Source: Hyphomicrobiales bacterium
GTDB taxonomy: Bacteria > Pseudomonadota > Alphaproteobacteria > Rhizobiales > Xanthobacteraceae
Assembly (NCBI GenBank): GCA_026400425.1
Contig: JAPLPC010000128.1
Location: 1 to 13,038 of the forward strand
Length of the DNA: 13,038 nucleotides
Reading direction: 5' to 3'
The notes below the pieces were generated by a model. That model saw nothing but the letters and a program-made list of their open reading frames with translations. It did no database searches and was not told the origin of the DNA. This document shows positions 6,217 through 10,520 of this stretch, in pieces. Every line of letters starts with the position of its first letter. The first letter of the stretch is position 1. Both the position numbers and the translations under genes were made by a program.

Positions 6217-6423
6217 TCAACGGCTCCGGTCCGGGAGCGTCCGGCAGCCGTCCGCGTCGCATCCGAAGGCGATGCATCGCAGGGCGTAGTCTTCATCGGA
6301 CTCATTAGGATCGCGACGAAGCTGCCACACGGCCGCCGCTGCCGACGTGGCGGGCTTCGACGATTGACCCATGCGTTCGAAGTATTCGGCGTCGGTCTCG
6401 CCTGGCTTGCGCGGTCTAACCAT
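6217..6423 (-). CDS. Small hypothetical protein (68 aa) with a repeated motif
   Basis: The ATG at 6423 has GGAGG seven bases upstream and overlaps the stop of the preceding frame as ATGGTTAG, so coupling is likely. The longer frame upstream to 6570 is out of phase with the preceding gene and is not used. Two similar segments are seen: RKPGETDAEYFERM (5-18) and RRDPNESDEDYALRC (36-50), both R-x-P-x-E-[ST]-D-x-[ED]-Y-x-x-R. Each could form a short helix with an acidic face. Three cysteines lie near the end. It is the last gene of the minus-strand AAA+ operon. Function is unknown. Confidence 0.75.
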   Translation of the reverse strand: MVRPRKPGETDAEYFERMGQSSKPATSAAAAVWQLRRDPNESDEDYALRCIAFGCDADGCRTLPDRSR

Positions 6424-6914
6424 CCGTCGCCTCCGGAGCCGGGAGCCAATAGAGCCCGTCCTCGCAGATCGCCCACGATCGGTCGGCCGCGATCCAGAGG
6501 ATGGTGTCGGACGGTTTGAAGTTTGCCGTCGGTATCCGTGCCCATCAGCTTCGTCGCGGGCGAGTACCACTCGCTGGATTCAGGATAGGCGATCGCGTCG
6601 ACGGCGAACGTCGAATTCCTCAGCGTGCGCTGGCGGACGCCGAGCACCACCTTGCCAGGCGTCGGCGTCCAGCCCTCGCGGGCCCGCTGCGCCAGCTCTT
6701 CGAGCGCGTCGCGCTTGTCCTCTTCGACGGCGATCGCGGGAGACACGCGAGCGAGGATCTCCCAGGCCGTTGCCTTTTCGAGATCGAGGTCGCGGAGGAC
6801 ATCGGTTCCGATCTTGTACGACCGGTCGCGGTTTTCGTGCACATCGATGCGGTACCGGTCGACGTAGAGGCTGCGGACGCGGTGTTCGTTTTCGAGGATG
6901 GTCAGCATTCCCAT
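6416..6914 (-). pseudogene. Hypothetical gene interrupted by an apparent one-base frameshift
   Basis: Reading from ATG 6914 (GGAGGG nine bases upstream, at the end of the preceding gene) gives 130 convincing residues: MGMLTILENEHRVRSLYVDR, a helical region around VEEDKRDALEELAQRA, then WYSPATKLMGTDTDG. Past about 6527 this frame turns into Arg/Pro-rich shadow and runs through the next gene. Dropping one A from the AAA at 6522-6524 switches to a frame that reads NFKPSDTILWIAADRSW, then ends LYWLPAPEATDG, with its stop (6416-6418) overlapping the start of the 68-aa gene as expected in an operon. The restored protein would have 165 residues. A sequencing error, a true mutation or +1 recoding are all possible. 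No family recognised. Confidence 0.65.
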
Positions 6915-6916
6915 GG

Positions 6917-7225
6917 TCAGATTCCCTCCATGTCGATCGCGCGGCCTTCGAGAACGTAGAGCCGGCCGCGCGTGCGGGCCCACCGATGCTTCCGATCGAG
7001 CCAAAGCACGGCCGACGTACAGATGTCCTCGTCGTCGCGATAGGAAGGGTGGCCGCGCACCGAGCCCTTCAGGACGAGCGATTTCACGCCGTCCCGCGTG
7101 CGGACCACGGGCTCCCATAGGTCGAGCCTCGGAGACGTCGCCAGCTCGACCTTGAGCGGCTCCTCACCGCGCATGTACGATGCGAATGCCGCAAGGGCGG
7201 CTCCTGGATGCTGTACCACCGTCAA
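6917..7225 (-). CDS. Hypothetical protein (102 aa), possibly DUF6634-like, TTG start
   Basis: The start is TTG at 7225, overlapping the AAA+ gene stop as TTGA, so translation is probably coupled. The product has an N-terminal helix (GAALAAFASYMRG), then strands around LVLKGSVRGHPSYRDDEDI, CTSAVLWLD and WARTRGRLYVLEG. The pattern G-H-P ... T-S-x-x-[LW] ... W-A-R-T-x-x-R-x-Y-x-L-x-G resembles a family of small alphaproteobacterial proteins that I believe is DUF6634, but I cannot confirm that name. The stop at 6917 is two bases from the next start (6914), whose ribosome site lies inside this gene. Function is unknown; the tight link to the ATPase suggests a partner or substrate. Confidence 0.78.
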   Translation of the reverse strand: MTVVQHPGAALAAFASYMRGEEPLKVELATSPRLDLWEPVVRTRDGVKSLVLKGSVRGHPSYRDDEDICTSAVLWLDRKHRWARTRGRLYVLEGRAIDMEGI

Positions 7226-9501
7226 TGCCTCATCTTGTAGGCGTCGCGCGCGTCGAGGGTCGCGGCGACGATCTTCTGCAATTTCCTCATCGACATACCC
7301 GAGCGCTTCCAGGCTCGGCCGATGATCTCAAGCTCGTCGTCGGCCAATGGCTCGTCGTGCATCCGCACCTCGTCGGCAGCCGCCATCTCACGCATGACGT
7401 TCGCCGCCAGCGCCGGGAGATGCGCGAGCGTCGGGTCCGGCACGCGGATAATCCGGAAGCGATCCTTCAGCGGTAGCGGCAGCGTGGTGTCGTCGTTCGC
7501 GGTGGCGATGTAGCTGACGCAAGACAGGTCGAGTTCGGCATCTAAGCTCGGATCGCGGAAGCGCTTCGCGGTCTCCGCTTCGAGGAAGGGCATCATCGCG
7601 TTGTGCAGCGAGCCGTTGCGCGAGGAGTCCGACGCGCCCTTCTCGATCTCGTCGATCATCACGATCGGATTGGCGTGATCGGCTTGCTGGATAGCCCGCG
7701 CGGGCGCGCTCGGCTGCGTCGAGGACCATGCCTTGCTGACCCCGCCGAACATGCCGTCTAGCGAGGCCGCACCGTCGTAGCGGAACACATACAGACCGAG
7801 CAGCTCGCCGAGCCTCCGCGCCAGGCGGCTCTTGCCCGCGCCGGGGCCGCCGACCAGCAGAATCGGCTTCAGCGTGATTGGCTTGTCCTCGCGGAGATCG
7901 CGCAGCAGCAGGTCGACCGTCAGGCTCCCATGCGGATACTCGGCGTGCAGCTGCCGGCGGACGGCGCCGATGTCGCGCGCAAGGATCAGCGGGAGCTTGC
8001 GGTCGACGAGCTGCTTGAACGCTCCGTGGACGCTGTGGCCGCCGTCGAGTTTGGTCGACGTGGCCTTCGGCATCACGATCAGCGACGGGCCAAGCATCTT
8101 GGGATCTACATCGACCTCGTCCATCTGTGCCAGCTCCTTCATTGCCTCCTTGCGAGCGGCCTGGAAGCCGCCACCGCCGAGGACGCGGTGCGCGATCTGG
8201 AAGATCGAGACTGCTTGAGAGACGTATTTTCCGGCGGCGGCGTCCCACCAGACAGCGAGGCGCCTGCCGGCTTCGGCCTTCGGCGCCTCACTCATGACAC
8301 TGCGGTCGAGCAGGTGCTGCAGCTGCGGGACGACGTGCTGCACCGATGACGGTCGCTCCGGCGCCGCGAGCAGCATCAGCCAACCAAGCGCCAGCTCGCC
8401 AGCCTCGACGGTGCCGAGGTCGAACAGGATATCCACCAGGCCTCGGATCCGCTGCGCTCCCTCGACGCGATCGCCGCCGGCGAAGACCGCGAGCAGGACC
8501 GGCGCGTCCATCGGATCCAGCTCGGCCGCCGTCAACTTCTTTAGATGCTTCGCGGCTTCGTCCCATCGTCCGAACGACAGCAGCTGCAGCGGCGGCGGGA
8601 CCGCGGAGCGGATGCGCGTCGAATCCCGGGCGACCTTCGGCAGCTGGTCGCGCCAGTGAGCATGAGCCTTCGCGAAGAAGTCGATCTCGGGGTCTACGCC
8701 GCCGAGTTTTCCCAGTGCGATCTTCTTCCACGCATACAAATAAGCCAACGAGTGATCGATCGTCGCGAACGGCAGGCCGCTCGATCGGATACTGCGTTCG
8801 AGGTCGTTAGCCGCCATCAGCAAGGCTTTTGACGGCGGCGACGCATAAGCCATCCAAGCTCTTGCGAGCGTTGGATGCTCTTCATCAAGGGCACGTGCAA
8901 GCGCACCCGCCGCGCCGCGGTTGACCTCGGCGGCTGCGATCAGGCTTTCGATCGCGCTGTCGTTCGCGGAGTCGCGCGTTGCGTCAGCGAGCTCGATCCA
9001 CGCAAACTTGCGGTCGTGGGCGCGGACGAAATCGGCCAGCCACATGTATTCTTGTGAGCGCACGGGCGTCTCATCGATCAGTGAGGTGCGGACCGCCGGG
9101 ACCGACGCTTCGGCGACGACGCGTTGGACGACGGCGAAAAGATCCATGCCGTAGGCAGGCCTCTCGCCGCAGGCAATCTCGCACCAAACGCGGACGCGGC
9201 TTCCGACCTCGACAGCTAGGTCCTTGGGAGCGTTGGCGAGGAGCATGATCGCGACGTCCATCTCGCTGCTGATGCCGTCCCGATCTCCGGGACGGAGCCC
9301 GAGCATGCGGTAAGCCCAACCCGCGCCGCGGTGGCCCAGCTGCGCGAGTTCGCGGCCGATCTGCACAAACGTCTTAGTCAGCAGCCATTTGTGCTCCGGA
9401 CGCTTCAAGAGGTCGTCGGTCAAACGAGTTATCACCGCCATCGCTCCAGCCCGGTCGGCTGAGCTCATGATCTCGACGACGATCTTCTGATCTCGCGTCA
9501 T
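7222..9501 (-). CDS. Large AAA+ ATPase, Lon-like AAA module without protease domain
   Basis: The 759-residue protein has a long alpha-helical, repeat-like N-terminal region (about 1-480) and one C-terminal AAA+ module. Seen in order: Walker A GGPGAGKS (551-558), pore-loop region DGMFGG (582-587), Walker B IVMIDEI with D617/E618, sensor 1 TAND (N669), arginine-finger region LKDRFRI (R681/R683) and sensor 2 GMSMRK (R739). The module resembles the Lon ATPase, but the chain stops after the lid and no Ser-Lys protease domain follows. It probably works as an oligomeric remodelling motor, with the helical part binding substrate or partners. ATG 9501 has GGGGAGGA upstream and overlaps the stop of the 51-aa gene (ATGA). 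A role in element maintenance or defence is speculative. Confidence 0.88.
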   Translation of the reverse strand: MTRDQKIVVEIMSSADRAGAMAVITRLTDDLLKRPEHKWLLTKTFVQIGRELAQLGHRGAGWAYRMLGLRPGDRDGISSEMDVAIMLLANAPKDLAVEVGSRVRVWCEIACGERPAYGMDLFAVVQRVVAEASVPAVRTSLIDETPVRSQEYMWLADFVRAHDRKFAWIELADATRDSANDSAIESLIAAAEVNRGAAGALARALDEEHPTLARAWMAYASPPSKALLMAANDLERSIRSSGLPFATIDHSLAYLYAWKKIALGKLGGVDPEIDFFAKAHAHWRDQLPKVARDSTRIRSAVPPPLQLLSFGRWDEAAKHLKKLTAAELDPMDAPVLLAVFAGGDRVEGAQRIRGLVDILFDLGTVEAGELALGWLMLLAAPERPSSVQHVVPQLQHLLDRSVMSEAPKAEAGRRLAVWWDAAAGKYVSQAVSIFQIAHRVLGGGGFQAARKEAMKELAQMDEVDVDPKMLGPSLIVMPKATSTKLDGGHSVHGAFKQLVDRKLPLILARDIGAVRRQLHAEYPHGSLTVDLLLRDLREDKPITLKPILLVGGPGAGKSRLARRLGELLGLYVFRYDGAASLDGMFGGVSKAWSSTQPSAPARAIQQADHANPIVMIDEIEKGASDSSRNGSLHNAMMPFLEAETAKRFRDPSLDAELDLSCVSYIATANDDTTLPLPLKDRFRIIRVPDPTLAHLPALAANVMREMAAADEVRMHDEPLADDELEIIGRAWKRSGMSMRKLQKIVAATLDARDAYKMRH

Positions 9502-9653
9502 CGGCCGTCCTCCCCACGGTCACCGGTGACGGACATCCACGGCGGCGGGCCTGCGCTCTCGGCGCGGTCCTCGAACACGGTCGCCAGGAAATACGCGTCA
9601 ACGTCGTGGTCCTGTTGGCTGCCCGGAGCGTTGGACGAATCCTTGGAAATCAT
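9498..9653 (-). CDS. Small hypothetical protein (51 aa), first gene of the AAA+ operon
   Basis: This short frame reads MISKDSSNAPGSQQDHDVDA, then YFLATVFEDRAESAGPPPWM and a charged end. Its TGA overlaps the ATPase ATG as ATGA, the classic coupling arrangement, and GGAG lies eight bases before its own ATG. The product is acidic, with one hydrophobic helix (AYFLATVFEDRAE) and flexible ends, which fits a small adaptor or regulator. Copy 2 of the shared inverted-repeat motif (9667-9686) abuts its ribosome site, so the operon is probably controlled there. No family is recognised. Codon use and position support it more than sequence does. Confidence 0.65.
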   Translation of the reverse strand: MISKDSSNAPGSQQDHDVDAYFLATVFEDRAESAGPPPWMSVTGDRGEDGR

Positions 9654-9666
9654 GCTACCGCTCCGC

Positions 9667-9686
9667 GCCAAGCTGCCATCATTGGA
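9667..9686. promoter_or_regulatory. Shared inverted-repeat motif, copy 2
   Basis: GCCAAGCTGCCATCATTGGA lies 13 bases before the start of the AAA+ operon and 53 bases before the divergent RHH gene. It has CCAA/TTGG arms around a 10-base centre and matches copy 1 (1671-1690) at 18 of 20 positions. A protein bound here would cover the operon's ribosome site or start region. I infer an operator for the divergent pair. Confidence 0.6.
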
Positions 9687-9706
9687 TCATTTTGGTTCTA
9701 ACAACG

Positions 9707-9714
9707 TGTATACA
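9707..9714. promoter_or_regulatory. TGTATACA palindrome in the divergent promoter region
   Basis: The 86-base gap between the AAA+ operon and the RHH gene is AT-rich at this point. The 8-base perfect palindrome contains TATAC, usable as a -10-like element on either strand. No well-spaced -35 box was found for either direction, so promoter assignment is tentative. Confidence 0.35.
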
Positions 9715-9739
9715 TAGATAGAAAGAGTTCGGCTCAGTT

Positions 9740-10204
9740 ATGGTTAAGAAGGGCACAATCCTGGGACCACGGAACGCGATCACGCAGCAGGGCAAGCCGA
9801 GACGCCCGCCCGGACCGCCGCCGAAGAAGGCCGAGGACATCCGGACGGAGCGCCTCGTCATGCGCATGCATCCGGACCTCCTCGATCAGCTGTCGCTGCT
9901 CGCACGGGAGCGCGGGATGTCGAGGTCGGCCTATATCGAGCGGGTCTTATTGGGCTGGCTGAATTCCGACCCGCGCAACCCGCGCCTCGACGGCATCGGC
10001 CGAAAAGTCGAGGGCGTCCCGACGCCGCATGAGCTGCTTCAGACGAATGGAGTGAGGTTCGGCGAGCGGTGGTCGAAATTTTCTGAGCTGTCGATGGCGC
10101 TGCTCGGCGAGAAAGCCCAGGACCAGTGGCTCTATGACTTCCAGGATCAGGCCATCCCATCGGTGCCGCCGTTCCGTCCGGTCGGCGATGGCGAGGACGA
10201 CTAG
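9740..10204 (+). CDS. Ribbon-helix-helix (CopG/Arc-type) DNA-binding protein
   Basis: The 154-residue protein has a basic, Pro-rich N-terminus (RRPPGPPPKK). Residues 36-74 form an RHH module: strand TERLVMRMH, helix DLLDQLSLLARER, turn GMSRS, helix AYIERVLLGWL. The C-terminal half (80-154) has no recognised domain and ends acidic (GDGEDD). RHH proteins dimerise, insert the strand pair into the major groove and often repress their own or neighbouring genes; many control plasmid copy number or partition. It is divergent from the AAA+ operon across a gap holding copy 2 of the shared motif, and lies upstream of the origin-like region and replicase, next to copy 3. It is the best candidate to bind those sites (inference). 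The ribosome site is weak. Confidence 0.85.
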   Translation: MVKKGTILGPRNAITQQGKPRRPPGPPPKKAEDIRTERLVMRMHPDLLDQLSLLARERGMSRSAYIERVLLGWLNSDPRNPRLDGIGRKVEGVPTPHELLQTNGVRFGERWSKFSELSMALLGEKAQDQWLYDFQDQAIPSVPPFRPVGDGEDD

Positions 10205-10248
10205 GTCGGTAACCAGACGGGCCTCGATATCACGAAACTCGTAATGTC

Positions 10249-10266
10249 GATTCGGAATTCCGAATC
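10249..10266. repeat. 18-base perfect palindrome
   Basis: GATTCGGAATTCCGAATC equals its own reverse complement and lies 45 bases after the RHH gene stop. It is a likely dimer binding site, for example for an initiator or the RHH protein. Confidence 0.8.
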
Positions 10267-10327
10267 CTTTTCAGCATCATAGCTCTTCGACGGCGTCGAG
10301 GTCGGCCGTCCAGGATACGGACTTACA

Positions 10328-10375
10328 TTTCGAGATTCTGATAATTCGAGAGTCGTAACATTCGAGAGTCGGAAT
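10328..10375 (+). repeat. Three tandem 16-base iteron-like repeats
   Basis: The units are TTTCGAGATTCTGATA, ATTCGAGAGTCGTAAC and ATTCGAGAGTCGGAAT, exactly 16 bases apart. All share TTCGAGA; the second and third share the first 12 bases. Such arrays bind replication initiators in iteron plasmids, though natural iterons are usually 17-22 bases and more numerous. Confidence 0.65.
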
Positions 10376-10382
10376 GATGAAT

Positions 10383-10450
10383 GCGTCCGTCGGCGGACCT
10401 ATTCCGAGCTACGTCCGCCGACGGCCCTAAAGCGTCCGTCGGCGGACGCA
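10383..10450. promoter_or_regulatory. Three-element alternative-hairpin region
   Basis: Element A (10383-10398) and element C (10432-10447) are identical 16-mers, GCGTCCGTCGGCGGAC. Element B (10413-10424) is the reverse complement of their shared last 12 bases. B can pair perfectly with A (14-base loop) or with C (11-base loop), but not both. C can also fold alone (GCGTCCG/CGGACGC, loop TCGG) before ATTTT. This is the logic of an attenuator or copy-number switch; as DNA it could equally be paired binding sites. Confidence 0.55.
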
Positions 10451-10459
10451 TTTTCCACC

Positions 10460-10468
10460 GTATCCACA
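10460..10468 (+). promoter_or_regulatory. Candidate DnaA box
   Basis: GTATCCACA matches eight of nine bases of the consensus TTATCCACA and lies between the hairpin elements and the AT-rich stretch before the replicase. A single near match can arise by chance; its position beside iteron-like repeats raises its weight. Confidence 0.4.
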
Positions 10469-10472
10469 GCGT

Positions 10473-10492
10473 GCCAATCTGCCATCATATTG
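10473..10492. promoter_or_regulatory. Shared inverted-repeat motif, copy 3
   Basis: GCCAATCTGCCATCATATTG shares GCCAA, then after one variable base CTGCCATCAT, with copy 2. The last bases differ, but symmetry is kept as CAAT/ATTG arms around a 10-base centre. It lies 28 bases before TTG 10521 and 67 before ATG 10560 of the replicase, where bound protein could block the promoter or leader. Confidence 0.5.
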
Positions 10493-10520
10493 ATTCCGAA
10501 CATTTTTTTCAGATGACCGC

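Larger units (their letters stand above)
10205..10520. other. Repeat-rich, origin-like region upstream of the replicase
   Basis: These 316 bases hold no gene. From left to right they show an 18-base perfect palindrome (10249-10266), a 14-base match to 1717-1730 (10289-10302), three tandem 16-base repeats (10328-10375), three related elements that can pair in two exclusive ways (10383-10450), a near-consensus DnaA box (10460-10468), copy 3 of the shared motif (10473-10492) and an AT-rich stretch with seven T (10484-10513). Direct repeats, a DnaA box and AT-rich DNA before a rep gene are the standard layout of an iteron-type origin. Origin activity is inference. Confidence 0.6.

Noticed and set aside
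6371..7120. Plus-strand open frame of 249 codons opposite the AAA+ operon
   Set aside because: The product is Arg/Ser-rich shadow sequence; the minus strand shows coupled genes with ribosome sites.
9374..9601. Minus-strand frame at the start of the AAA+ gene in another phase
   Set aside because: It overlaps both the 51-aa and ATPase frames and is Arg-rich; the ATGA-coupled pair explains the region better.
10205..10520. CRISPR array in the repeat-rich region
   Set aside because: Repeats are only 16 bases, directly tandem without unique spacers, and there are no cas genes nearby.
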